Shown: one piece after another, positions 44,812-54,555 of the stretch
Position numbering within the stretch: the first letter of the stretch is position 1
Layout: each line of letters opens with the position of its first letter
Assembly: GCA_020796225.1 (NCBI GenBank)
Contig: CM036767.1
Location: 23,056,638 to 23,120,637 of the forward strand
Reading direction: 5' to 3'
Length of the DNA: 64,000 nucleotides
Origin: Arion vulgaris
Taxonomy: Eukaryota > Mollusca > Gastropoda > Stylommatophora > Arionidae
Program-made: the position numbers and the translations under genes
Notes under the pieces: model-generated
Seen by the model: the letters and a program-made list of their open reading frames with translations, nothing else
Database searches by the model: none
Told to the model about the DNA's origin: nothing

Positions 44812-46124
44812 CGAGGGCGCATTGAAAAGTAATACATAATTTACAAATGAAACATACATTTTCAGAAAGCTTGAGATGTCCACTACACAATAGAGTCATT
44901 ATTTTTGACATAGTCACCTCCACGTTCCACACACACACGCCAACGTCGAACTAGTTGTTGCATCCCGTCGAAGAAAAATCTGATGATTTTTCACGAAGCC
45001 AGGTACGCACATCTGCTGCCATATCCTCGTCAGAAGCATATCTGTTTCCCTTGAGATGTTCCTTGAGCTTTGGGAACAGGAAAAAGTCACAAGGTGCCAA
45101 ATCGGGGCTATATGGTGGGTGCGCTAAAATGTCGTCAAAATTGAGACGCTCTAATGCTGCCGCTGTTTGTCTACTGGTGTGTGGACGAGCATTGTCATGT
45201 TGAAGGACTGCGTGTTTTCCAGGACGAACACGTAGCAGTCTTGCCCGTAGTTTCTTCATCGTTTCCACATACCGATCAGAATTGACAATATTGCCGCGTT
45301 CCAAAAATTCTGTGTCGATTACACCCTGGCAGTCCCAAAAAAGGGTCATCAAAACTGTTCCCGCTGATGCGACAGTTTTGAATTTTTTTGGGGTGGGTGA
45401 GTTTTGTGCCTGTATTCCATAGACTGGCGCTTGTTTTCAGGGTCGTAATGATGCACTCATGACTCATCGCCAGTGACAATTCGGCAGATAAAGTCATCGC
45501 CTTCTCGTTCATATCGCATCAGGTGTTCCTGACACGCCTGATGTCGGCGATGTTTCATTTACGGTGTCAGCATGCGAGGGACCCATCTTGCACAAACTTT
45601 CCTATACCCTAGCAATACATGAATAATGTGATGTACTCGTTCAGTCGAAATTTCAAGCATTGTAGCGACATCTTTTTGCTTGATACGGCGATTGACATGA
45701 ATCAGTTTGTCCACGCGAGCTTGGTGTTGTTCACCCACTGCTCTAATTGGTCGTCCGCTGCGAGCCTGATCATGCAAGGTCATCGTCGCTGGATTGTCGC
45801 CTTTAACAGTCCTTGTCCACCTCCTAACAGTACTCACATCCACACAGGCGTCACCATATACCGCTCTCATTCTCCGATGCATGTCGATGGGAACACAACC
45901 TTCGGCCGTCAAGAATTCAATCACAGCTCTTTGCTTCAACCGAATTTCCATGTATGACGCCATCTTGGATAATGGTGTGCGCATGCGCAACATTCCAGAC
46001 ACTTGACACTTACTGTCCTGAAAACACACTTACATATACTTTATTCTGATATCGGTGTCAATTGCCTCCGAACACTATTAACAAAGTTATGGACTTGGAG
46101 GCATTACTTTTCAATGCACCCTCG
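44812..46124 (-). mobile_element. Mariner element, 1313 bp, near full length
   Basis: Inverted ends CGAGGGCGCATTGAAAAGTA (left) and complement CGAGGGTGCATTGAAAAGTA (right), flanked by TA at 44810-44811 and 46125-46126. Length agrees with the usual ~1.3 kb for mariners. Transposase runs on the minus strand. Confidence 0.95.
44951..45963 (-). pseudogene. Mariner transposase, inactivated
   Basis: The start is placed at the Met of MASYMEIRLKQRAVIEFL (45963). N-terminal HTH follows with VSTVRRWTRTVKGDNPAT and LHDQARSGRP. Catalytic motifs: GDES (first Asp, near 45460), QHDNARPHTSRQ (second), YSPDLAPCDFFLFPKLKEHL (third). Two nonsense codons (after RMLTP and directly after GDES, where Trp is expected) and one frameshift near 45385-45415 inactivate it. 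I count 35, not 34, residues between the second and third Asp. About 337 codons, normal for the family. Confidence 0.92.
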
Positions 46125-46400
46125 TACTATTTAAACCGGTTCTGACTAGCTTGTCCTACGTCACATTTATTCATCGCCCCTTCCCGCACTATAATTACAC
46201 ACCATCACACAACCTTGACCTATACTACGTCATAACTGAACCTTCTCATTTCCATACATATATGCCAGATTAGCTCAATTCACAGGCTGCTTTTAAGTTG
46301 AACACCCTGTACAATAGCTATTAGTCTCTTATCAAATACAAATCACAAAGAATGGTTAACAAGTGGTCGATATGGAGCGTTCGATAAAGTAGAAGATTTT

Positions 46401-46865
46401 ACGTCCTAATATTTGGTCTTCTTTAGATTACACCATTCGCAGCTTCTATTTTCTGATCTTAAATCTATCTTATCGTTTACTTTTCTCTTCATGTTCTTCT
46501 TCTTTGCGATCGGTTTCGCATGCTCGTCTAAACTATGAGATGGGTTGCCTCTATGAAGCTGCATGTCAGTATTATATTTATGATATATTTGTCATTAAAT
46601 AATATATCCTTGCAATGTCTGACATGATTTGGGGAAGGAGGGAATATGAAAGAGGGAAGTAGGAATTGAGTTGATACCGCAGCAACAATCTTCAACATAA
46701 ATTGCCCAAGTTCTCAGCGTCTCTCCTGCTACATGTTAGAATCAATGTCAAATGTTGGCCATCTCTCTACTCTATTAGATTATTAGAAATGATTTGATAT
46801 AGATCCTGCCACGTACAACTAGTAATATGATCAGATATCGCATTTTTTTCTATTTTCAATTATAT
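46401..46865. other. Unassigned segment
   Basis: No feature recognised. CTTCATGTTCTTCTTC and TCTAAACTATGAGATGGGTT resemble 47345-47405, an unknown dispersed repeat. Confidence 0.3.
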
Positions 46866-46869
46866 ACGC

Positions 46870-47165
46870 CACTCAATAGCTACATTCTCAGAGGCGTATA
46901 CACTCAAGAGCGTACATTCTCAGTGGCGTATACACTCAATAGTGTACATTCTTAGTGACCTATACACTAAATAACATTATTCTCAGTGGCGTATACACTA
47001 AAGAGCGTACACGATCATTAGCGAACACGCTCAATAGCGAACACACTCAACAGCGTGCACACGCAATAGCGCACACCCTCAATAGGATACACACTAAATA
47101 ACATACTACACAATAGCATTCACACAATAACGTGCACACCTAGTAACATTACACGCTACATTCAT
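46870..47165. repeat. Degenerate minisatellite, ~20-28-bp unit
   Basis: Decayed repeats of CACTCAATAGCGTACA and TTCTCAGTGGCGTATA. High divergence makes this one of the oldest arrays. Confidence 0.75.
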
Positions 47166-47429
47166 TACTTTTTTGTACATATTTCAATGAAACTTTTTAA
47201 TGATCTTGCTAGCTCACTGTCATCCCGGGATTCATTATCCACATTATCTATATATATCCTATTTTGTTTCAATCAATCTTTGAATAAATAAGTATTTAGT
47301 GAGAATACACTTTCAATGCATATGTTCTGTGATTGTTAGCTAATTAGTTCTTCTTCTGTGTCCTCGGTTTGGTATGCTGGATTAAACCATGAGATGGGTT
47401 ATCTGTATGAAGTGCATGTCAGGTGGAGT

Positions 47430-47700
47430 AAGGGCTTGTAAGTCGAAGGATCGACTTCATTGCACCGGATTTAACCCCATATGGCTCGGTCCCTCTCCGC
47501 AGAAATAGTTTACCACCTGCCGAGAGTATTGCACAAAGCACAAACTTCATAGCTCGGACAATAATTCTAGGAGTTTCTGGGGAACAAATTCACTCGTGGA
47601 CAGAATGGCACGGTCCAGATTCGAATCCACGAACTTCTACTCGCAAGGCAAGGGCTTAACCACTTCGGAGTTTCTCGAGAGTTCCACATATCTTGCTCTG
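47430..47700 (-). mobile_element. tRNA-derived SINE (family S2)
   Basis: The complement has A-box-like AAGTGGTTAAGCCCTTGCC and B-box GGATTCGAATC about 40 bp on. The body (ATGGCTCGGTCCCT, CAAAGCACAAACTTCATAGC as written) recurs at 50870-51070 (-). Confidence 0.7.
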
Positions 47701-47762
47701 TAACCTTCGTTCATGAGGCCATGCATCGTTTCGTTCGAATATATACGATTGACCTTACTGCA

Positions 47763-48100
47763 GGATGTGCTCTGTAGTCTGTGTTTGAGTCAGACTACAC
47801 TGTGCAATCTGAGCAAGCTTTATTCTGTGCATGTGATGATTGAGCCTGCTTTGTCATCTTCTGAGGCGAAAGTTAATCAGTTTGTGTTTCAGTCAGACAA
47901 ACACACTGTGCAATCTGAGCAAGCTTTATTCTGTGCATGTGATGGTTGAGCCTGCCGTGTCATCTTCTGAGGCGAAAGTTAATCAGTTTGTGTTTCAGTC
48001 AGACAAACACACTGTGCAATCTGAGCAAGCTTTATTCTGTGCAAGTGATGATTGAGCTTGCCGTGTCATCTTCTGAGGTGAAAGTTAATCAGTTTGAAAA
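47763..48100. repeat. 106-bp unit, ~3.2 copies
   Basis: Unit: GTTTGTGTTTCAGTCAGAC, CACTGTGCAATCTGAGCAAG, CTTTATTCTGTGCATG, CCTGCCGTGTCATCTTCTGA. Frames through it are open but stop once per unit and have no motif. Confidence 0.9.
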
Positions 48101-48279
48101 GTTTAATCCCTTCGTAAATTTGAGCCAATATACTATATTTGTTTAGGATGACGTAAAGACAGTTTGGTAGCTGATTGATTATACATTGAAATATAAATAC
48201 GTCCGATGCTAATAGAAATCACAGAGTAAAAGGAATACATTCAAATAAATTTATTCTCATTTCTTGGAAGTGAGCTAGA

Positions 48280-48440
48280 CTAAGATGAAAATCGTGGCAC
48301 ATCCTTTACAGGACATAGACATTAACAACAGTAAACGAGTCGCTGATTTTTCTAGGCACCACTTATACGTTCAGTAGTTTGCAATTACTTTATGAGCGGT
48401 GAGGTCTATTTTTACCTTGTGCAGAAATCCCACGGAAACT
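48280..48440 (-). mobile_element. SINE S1-like 3' part
   Basis: The complement of GATGAAAATCGTGGCACATC and CTTTACAGGACATAG equals the SINE end at 12070-12100; the body CTAGGCACC and CAGTAGTTTGCAATTAC matches in order. Confidence 0.7.
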
Positions 48441-48464
48441 TCTTCTTCTTCTTGTAATGCTCCA

Positions 48465-48715
48465 TATTGACCTCTTGTTTACCACATATTGTGACGGGTA
48501 TGGGATCCGAGCCTAGAAGCGATTGTACGTTGTGCCAGGTGTGCACCTACAAATAGGCCAGCACAACCGATTTCTGTGATCCATTTTATTTAATAGGGTA
48601 GCTTCCCTAGGCCCCTACCTTAGTCGCCTATTCCGATATACCTTGTAGGTGGCAGTGTTACTACTCTTTACTCCTCTTGCACGGTTCTGTAACGCACGGG
48701 CGCCACGGAAGCGAA
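48465..48715 (-). repeat. Dispersed repeat D1, minus-strand copy
   Basis: All D1 landmarks in complement (CAGGTGTGCACCTACAAATA, CCCTAGGCCCCTACCTTAGT, GGCAGTGTTACTACTCTTTA), ending at CGCACGGGCGCC. Confidence 0.75.
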
Positions 48716-48805
48716 TGTGCTTCCAAACTGCCTGCCGCGGGATTTGAATAAAGTACACTTGGGTTGTGATCGAGCTCCATGCCGCTTAAGCTACAGACGC
48801 CCACG
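48716..48805 (-). mobile_element. tRNA-like SINE head
   Basis: The complement reads GGCGTCTGTAGCTTAAGCGG (A-box-like, as in S1 at 11288) followed by GAGCTCGATCACAACCC (B-box-like). Only the tRNA part is clear. Confidence 0.5.
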
Positions 48806-48899
48806 AGCTGAAACTAGTGCGTATATATAATTTCATTGATATAACATGCTGGCATGAGTTTAGTCTTACACATATAATACTTACTCTATGTATATGTTA

Positions 48900-49150
48900 A
48901 TCTTTTCCTTTTCTCTAATCCTGTTTGGTCTCACAGCATCAGCATAAGCATAATAAGAGATTTCTAGAACGGGCTTTTGTGTGCGCTTCATACATGGTGT
49001 TTTATCTCACTGCCTCAGTTATTTCTGAGCTCCACTTATTGCGTTGACGTTCTTTTGCTTTGAATCCACTGTATCGGAGTAACATTGTTTTTTGAGGAGG
49101 TTGATAACACTGTTGATAATCTGCTGATGTGGCTGAACCATTTCATTTGT
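48900..49150 (-). mobile_element. LINE family A tail with single-copy 3' UTR
   Basis: Complement of 48905-48970 has the 3'-UTR segment (CTCTTATTATGCTTATGCTG, TGAGACCAAACAGGATTAG) once. The coding part is strongly decayed (GAACCATTTCATTTGTTAAT corresponds to NKQQIKWF). Confidence 0.7.
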
Positions 49151-49327
49151 TAATTACAAAATTGTAAAGATAATTTATGTCGAATGATTGATTGATTGAT
49201 TGAGTAATAGAACAATCATCGTTGTACTTCAGTCAACAATCATATATTCTCATATCTCTTTCATACACAAAAAGATTTCAGCGACAGTGCACACATTCCG
49301 TACCACCAACAAGAATCCCCGCTGTAA

Positions 49328-49446
49328 TTTTGAAGATTTTAAATTGTATTTTTGTAGCAATTGTATTATGTATGTAATGAATTTGGAAGATGTAAAATTA
49401 TATTTTTGTAGCAATTGTATTATGTATGTAATGAATTCTGTAATGG
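49328..49446. repeat. ~59-bp duplication
   Basis: GAAGATTTTAAATTGTATTT, TTGTAGCAATTGTATTATG, TATGTAATGAATT occurs twice with few changes. Confidence 0.85.
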
Positions 49447-50625
49447 TCTTCTCTGTAGCGTGGAGGTAAAGAACTTCTCTGTAGCGTGGAGGTAAAGAAC
49501 TTCTCTGTAGCGTGGAGGTAAAGAACTTCTCTGTAGCGTGGAGGTAAAGAACTTCTCTGTAGCGTGGAGGTAAAGAACTTCTCTGTAGCGTGGAGGTAAA
49601 GAACTTCTCTGTAGCGTGGAGGTAAAGAACTTCTCTGTAGCGTGGAGGTAAAGAACTTCTCTGTAGCGTGGAGGTAAAGAACTTCTCTGTAGCGTGGAGG
49701 TAAAGAACTTCTCTGTAGTGTGGAGGTAAAGAACTTCTCTGTAGCGTGGAGGTAAAGAACTTCTCTGTAGCGTGGAGGTAAAGAACTTCTCTGTAGCGTG
49801 GAGGTAAAGAACTTCTCTGTAGCGTGGAGGTAAATAACCTCTCTGTAGCGTAGAGGTAAAGAACTTCTCTGTAGTGTGGAGGTAAAGAACTTCTCTGTAG
49901 CGTGGAGGTAAAGAACTTCTCTGTAGCGTGGAGGTAAAGAACTTCTCTGTAGTGTGGAGGTAAAGAACTTCTCTGTAGTGTGGAGGTAAAGAACTTCTCT
50001 GTAGTGTGGAGGTAAAGAACTTCTCTGTAGTGTGGAGGTAAAGAACTTCTCTGTAGTGTGGAGGTGAAGAACTTCTCTGTAGCGTGGAGGTAAAGAACTT
50101 CTCTGTAGTGTGGAGGTAAAGAACTTCTCTGTAGCGTAGAGGTAAAGAACTTCTCTGTAGCGTGTAGGTAAAGAACTTCTCTGTAGCGTGGAGGTAAAGA
50201 ACTTCTCTGTAGCGTGGAGGTAAAGAACTTCTCTGTAGCGTGGAGATAAAGAACTTCTCTGTAGCGTGGAGGTAAATAACTTCTCTGTAGCGTGGAGGTA
50301 AAGAACGTCTCTGTAGCGTGGAGGTAAAGAACTTCTCTGTAGTGTGGAGGTAAAGAACTTCTCTGTAGCGTGGAGGTAAAGAACTTCTCTGTAGCGTGGA
50401 GGTAAAGAACTTCTCTGTAGCGTGGAGGTAAAGAACTTCTCTGTAGCGTGGAGGTAAAGAACTTCTCTGTAGCGTGGAGGTAAAGAACTTCTCTGTAGCG
50501 TGGAGGTAAAGAACTTCTCTGTAGCGTGGAGGTAAAGAACTTCTCTGTAGCGTGGAGGTAAAGAACTTCTCTGTAGCGTGGAGGTAAATAACTTCTCTGT
50601 ATCGTGGAGGTAAAGAACTTGCCTT
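49447..50625. repeat. Minisatellite, 26-bp unit, ~45 copies
   Basis: Unit: CTTCTCTGTAGCGTGGAGG plus TAAAGAA. GCG/GTG variants cluster at 49860-50110. The minus strand of the unit has no stop in any of three frames, so a 412-codon frame (Tyr-Arg-Glu-Val rich) covers the array despite a unit length not divisible by 3. No domain, so not called as a gene. Confidence 0.96.
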
Positions 50626-50869
50626 CGTTCCGAAGGTACTCGGTTCGCTACAACGCACAGCGATCGGAATATTTTCCAGAGATCCTTGATCTCAGTGTAG
50701 GTGAGATCGAGTTCCTAGTCATCCGAGAGACGGAGGATGAAACGTAGGTCTCGTTCTCAAGTTGTGCACGTAAAACAACACTGTGTAGTTTGTAGACGAT
50801 AAGAGTAGGCTGGAAAGTCGCTGTCCGGGCAAATTCAAATAAATATATAATAAATAATTATAAACTCTA

Positions 50870-51070
50870 TGAATTTTCTTGACTACATCGGGTTCTTCCA
50901 TGTGGCTCGGTCCCTTTCCAGAGAAACACAATCGACCTGCAGAGATGTACAAAGCACGAACTCAATAGCTCCGGTAATCTCCGATAACATGAACTTGTAA
51001 ATCGAAGATTAAGTTTAGATTTGAAACTACCACTTTCAGAAGGCAAGGTAAACAGCTTAACTACTACGCC
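50870..51070 (-). mobile_element. tRNA-derived SINE S2, second copy
   Basis: ATGTGGCTCGGTCCCTTTCC, ATGTACAAAGCACGAACTC and CAATAGCTCCGGTAAT parallel 47475-47560. The complement of 51020-51065 has GTAGTTAAGCTGTTTACC (A-box-like) and TTTCAAATC (B-box-like). Confidence 0.65.
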
Positions 51071-51149
51071 ACTTAGAACACCTTCTTTTACTTCTTTCTG
51101 TTCGTTCATATAAATCATGTTAATGACTCTTTGTGATCCATGTGGTTTG

Positions 51150-51440
51150 CTCCGTGAACATTGCACATCGAACATCGTTGCACATTGCACATCGAACATC
51201 GTTGCACATTACACATTGCACATCGTTGCACAGTGCACATCGAACATCGTTGCACATTGCACATCGAACATCGTTGTACATTGCACATCCAACATCGTTG
51301 CACATTACACATTGCCCATCGTTGCACATTGCACATCGAACATCGTTGCACATTGCACATCGAACATCGTTGCACATTGCACATCGAACATCGTTGCACA
51401 TTGCACATCGAACATCGTTGCACATTGTACATCGTTGAAT
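51150..51440. repeat. Minisatellite, 24-bp unit x12
   Basis: Unit: GTTGCACATTGCACATCGAA plus CATC. Open in most frames of both strands (Cys/His/Asn-rich translations) but with no domain. Confidence 0.95.
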
Positions 51441-51576
51441 AGGCTGATTAATATGTATATCTAGAACAAGGTGTGCATACAACAATGTTCACCTAAGGAA
51501 ATGCTTGGATTTTGCCGTTCTGCAATGAAAGAGAGGTTTTGTAAAGAACGAGCTACAGGGAGATATGCATACGTAA

Positions 51577-51655
51577 AGAGAAAGAGAGAAAGAGAGAGAG
51601 AGAAATAGAGTCAGAGAGAGAAAGAATGAGTGTGAGAGCGTGAGAGCGTGTGATC
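51577..51655. repeat. GA-rich simple tract
   Basis: AGAGAAAGAGAGAGAGAG and related purine runs. Confidence 0.85.
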
Positions 51656-52040
51656 TTCAAATATATAAGCTGTTCTGAACAACACTGCCATGATATCTGA
51701 TTGGCTGTTTGCAACCAACAGTCTAGTTATAGAAATGTTTCCCCATCTCTATTCAATTATTAGAAACGATTTCATAAAGCCAACATGGCAAACAAAGAGT
51801 AAGTTGAGCTGATGATAAACGAGTTACCTTTAGCTATACGATTGGCTGTTTGATAAGACAATATGCCAGGTAATGACAGCATCTCCATGCCAAGAATTGA
51901 CATTAGTATCTGACACAGATAGACCAATCAGATAAACATCATGAGCTCTTTGTATTGATAATATGTGTAAACTAGCTTGGCTACACAGCCTCACGTGGGA
52001 TTTACGTGTGGAAATTGTCCTTAACATAGTGGATCTTAGG
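51656..52040. other. Unassigned segment
   Basis: Two ATTGGCTGTTTG motifs at 51702 and 51841 hint at a decayed duplication; otherwise nothing. Confidence 0.3.
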
Positions 52041-52044
52041 CCGA

Positions 52045-52215
52045 CTCAGCTTCAATTAGGCTTGCATCAGCAGCATCGATTGTTGGACAGTTGAAGATGG
52101 ATAAAGGAGATGTTCTTCGGTCTCTTCGCGACTGTCTGTTGGAGGATGACACTAAAATAGATGTTGAATCGATCCAGCGATTAAGGCAGTTTAAAATTAC
52201 CCGTTGTACATGGAG
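52045..52215 (+). mobile_element. LINE L1x fragment, 5' piece of a split copy
   Basis: GCATCGATTGTTGGACAGTT, GATGTTCTTCGGTCTCTTCG and GATCCAGCGATTAAGGCAG match 56097-56230. Continues at 52555 after a SINE insertion. Confidence 0.85.
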
Positions 52216-52440
52216 CGTTGAAGAAACGTCTGGCCGACTGGATTAAAGCGTGGCTCCCATACATGATATCCGTGTTCAAATCACGGTAAGGTCAAAGATT
52301 TGTTGTTGCTGTAGGCATCAATGAAAAATCCTAGCCTGAACAGCTTCACGGCGACTGCACTAGCCATGGGGTCATTAAATTTCCCAGGCTCTCGTCCACC
52401 TGCCCTACAACCGCCTTAAATAAAAATCCGTACTGCAGGC
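52216..52440 (+). mobile_element. tRNA-derived SINE inside L1x
   Basis: A-box-like GACTGGATTAAAGCGTGGC (about 52234) and B-box GTGTTCAAATCACGG (about 52273). The body ends near 52440 at the start of a 43-bp triplication. The insertion point lies in L1x after GTTGTACATG. Confidence 0.65.
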
Positions 52441-52560
52441 AGTAACGACAGTTACATGTAAAACTGGGTGCCTGGGGAGCAGCAGTAACGACAGTTACAT
52501 GTAAAACTGGGTGCCTGGGGAGCAGCAGTAACGACAGTTACATGTAAAACTGGGTGCCTG
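52436..52560. repeat. 43-bp triplication at the SINE/L1x junction
   Basis: CAGTAACGACAGTTACATG, TAAAACTGGGTGCCTGGGG, AGCAG occurs three times. The unit spans the SINE end and the first L1x bases (GGTGCCTG-GGAGCAG versus GGATGCCTGAGAGGCAG in copy 2), so it could only arise after the insertion. Confidence 0.85.
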
Positions 52561-52705
52561 AGGAGCAGAGTGTGAAGCGAGTTTAACCAGCGAGCCACGG
52601 AAACCATCAGTATTCATACTCTTTAATATATGTTGGGGAGACTGAGCACCTATGGGTCTGCCCGGAGTGCAATGACGTCAGTTTAGTAACCAATAATCAA
52701 ATCAA
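52555..52705 (+). mobile_element. LINE L1x fragment, 3' piece of the split copy
   Basis: CAGCGAGCCACGGAAACCAT, GACTGAGCACCTATGGGTC and TTTAGTAACCAATAATCAA match the L1x 3' end. Confidence 0.88.
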
Positions 52706-52744
52706 ATGGGTATCAGAGAAACACTGGAAAACAAATATGGCCGA

Positions 52745-52848
52745 CGTGATGTTGACAACATCATGTGACAACATCATGTGACAACATCATGTGACAACAT
52801 CATGTGACAACATCATGTGACAACATCATGTGACAACATCATGTGTCT
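52745..52848. repeat. Minisatellite, 15-bp unit x7
   Basis: Unit ACATCATGTGACAAC, essentially identical copies. Confidence 0.95.
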
Positions 52849-52854
52849 TTATAT

Positions 52855-53190
52855 AATAATAATAATTCCTCTCGTACCGTTATATAAATATATATATAGA
52901 ACCTGTAAGCAATTTCTCCATACCTTTTGATCTTGGGCAACACGCTCGATCTCCTTCATGGAGCTGAGACCCATATTTCTTTCCTGTCTCAGCAAAGTTT
53001 GTCTCAGGGTCTTACCAGGGCGTCCTCTCTTTCTTGAACCCTTTGAAACCAACTTCAATGCCTGTTTTGATATTCTCTGATTTCTTCTCAAGGTGTGTCC
53101 AAAATATCTCCATCTTCTCTCTCTTATAACAGATGTTACTACTAATGGTTGACTATGCATTTCTCACATTTCATCACTTCTGAATTCGTT
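52855..53190 (-). mobile_element. LINE tail fragment (family B)
   Basis: Complement reads RRWRYFGHTLRRNQRISKQA, KGSRKRGRPGKTLRQTL and MKEIERVAQDQKVWRN, a typical non-LTR C-terminus. A second copy is at 5180-5480 (-). Confidence 0.8.
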
Positions 53191-53257
53191 CCATTTTATA
53201 TTTATTATTTTTCGCAGACATCTATTTTCAAATGCATTCAAATTGCTTTCTATATCT

Positions 53258-53370
53258 TTAGTCATCGTGTGTCTTTGTGTCTTTGTCGTGTGTCTTTGTG
53301 TCTTTGTCGTGTGTCTTTGTGTCTTTATCGTGTGTCTTTATCGTGTGTCTTTGTCGTGTGTCTTTGTTTA
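53258..53370. repeat. Minisatellite, ~20-bp unit x5
   Basis: GTGTCTTTGTCGTGTGTCTT, partly shortened to TCGTGTGTCTTTG. Confidence 0.9.
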
Positions 53371-53569
53371 TAGAAAGATTACGGACATAACTATGAATTC
53401 CCTAATATATTTTAGCATACGAAAACCGGTTAGTACATGATTCAAGTAATAGTGGTGAATCTACACCAGTTATCAGACTGCAAGAGTCTATCTATCTGTC
53501 TATTCTATAATCCGGTTTTTCCTTTCAGCGTCAGGTCAAAAAGGAGACACCATGACCGAGCCTCTCTAT

Positions 53570-53775
53570 GCGCATTGTCTTTCTCTTCTCCAGTCCTGAT
53601 TTCCCTCACAGTTTCGGTGTAAGAAGAGATTTCTTGAACGAACTTTTATGTGCGCTACATAAACAGTGTCTTTCGTCGCCTCTGTTATCTCTGAGATCCA
53701 CCTTTTACGTAGCCGACTTTTATGCATTGTATCCACAGTATCGGAGCAATGTGGTGTAGCTAGACAAGAACACTA
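53570..53775 (-). mobile_element. LINE family A tail with single-copy 3' UTR
   Basis: Complement of 53590-53640 carries the CTCTTCTTACACCGAAACTG UTR segment once. AGCGGCGACGAAAGACACTG-like and CTCCGATACTGTGGATACAA-like coding traces follow. Confidence 0.65.
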
Positions 53776-53995
53776 TGCTGGTAGCCAAAGAAGAATAGTA
53801 ATCCAACAAAGAACCGGTGTTGTTAGTCACATCACGCTGAGAGACATACTGAGGAGGAGATCGGAGCACTGATGGGCTAATGTGTTCGACGTGCAGTGAT
53901 GATAATCCAACGACTAAGCTAACCTAAAACTTCCTGTTAGCATTAGACAGAATCCTTCACAAGAAAGCACAGTTTGCCCATTAATCATCATCATC
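53776..53995. other. Unassigned segment
   Basis: Nothing recognised. Confidence 0.3.
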
Positions 53996-54080
53996 AAATA
54001 GCTTGTCCTGATCAGAACTTTGTCCCCCCAACAGTCCTCCGGAATTACTTTCTCTCATAGGCCAGATGTCCCGCCTCTGC
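53996..54080. repeat. Dispersed repeat fragment (as 5530-5605)
   Basis: AATAGCTTGTCCTGATCAGA and CAACAGTCCTCCGGAATTA match 5552-5610. Confidence 0.6.
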
Positions 54081-54084
54081 AGCC

Positions 54085-54555
54085 GTCAGTAACATCATGT
54101 ACATCCAGCAGTAACATCATGTACAAACCATCAGTAACATCCTGTACATCCAGCAGTAACATCCTGTACAAACCATCAGTAACATCCTGTACATCCAGCA
54201 GTAACATCATGTACAAACCATCAGTAACATCCTGTACATCCAGCAGTAACATCCTGTACAAACCATCAGTAATATCATGTACATCCAGCAGTAACATCTT
54301 GTACAAACCATCAGTAATTTCCTGTACATCCAGCAGTAATATCCTGTACAAACCATCAGTAACATCCTGTACATCCAGCAGTAACATCCTGTACATCCAG
54401 CAGTAACATCCTGTACATCCAGCAGTAACATCCTGTGCATCCAGCAGTAACATCCTGTACATCCAGCAGTAACATCCTGTACATCCAGCAGTAACATCCT
54501 GTACATCCAGCAGTAACATCCTGTACATCCAGCAGTAACATCCTGTACATCAAGC
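54085..54555. repeat. 22-bp minisatellite, left half (split by L1x copy 2)
   Basis: Units ACATCCTGTACATCCAGCAG-TA. The leftmost ~280 bp alternates this with GTACAAACCATCAGTA units (about 44-bp dimer); the rest is monomeric. The right half continues at 56410. Confidence 0.95.

Larger units (their letters stand above)
44737..46309. mobile_element. TA-flanked MITE (CAGGGTGTT ends) hosting a mariner
   Basis: Inverted ends CAGGGTGTTAAACTTAAAAG and, in complement, CAGGGTGTTCAACTTAAAAG, both followed by CAGC. TA is duplicated at 44735-44736 and 46310-46311. Removing the mariner leaves about 260 bp with no coding capacity, a Tc1/mariner-type MITE. Confidence 0.9.
44556..46400 (+). repeat. Dispersed repeat D1 copy split by nested DNA transposons
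   Basis: D1 sequence runs to TAACTGGCACAATATA (44736) and resumes at TACAATAGCT (46310) through AATGGTTAACAAGTGGTCGA. The intervening 1.57 kb is a MITE with a mariner inside. Confidence 0.8.
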
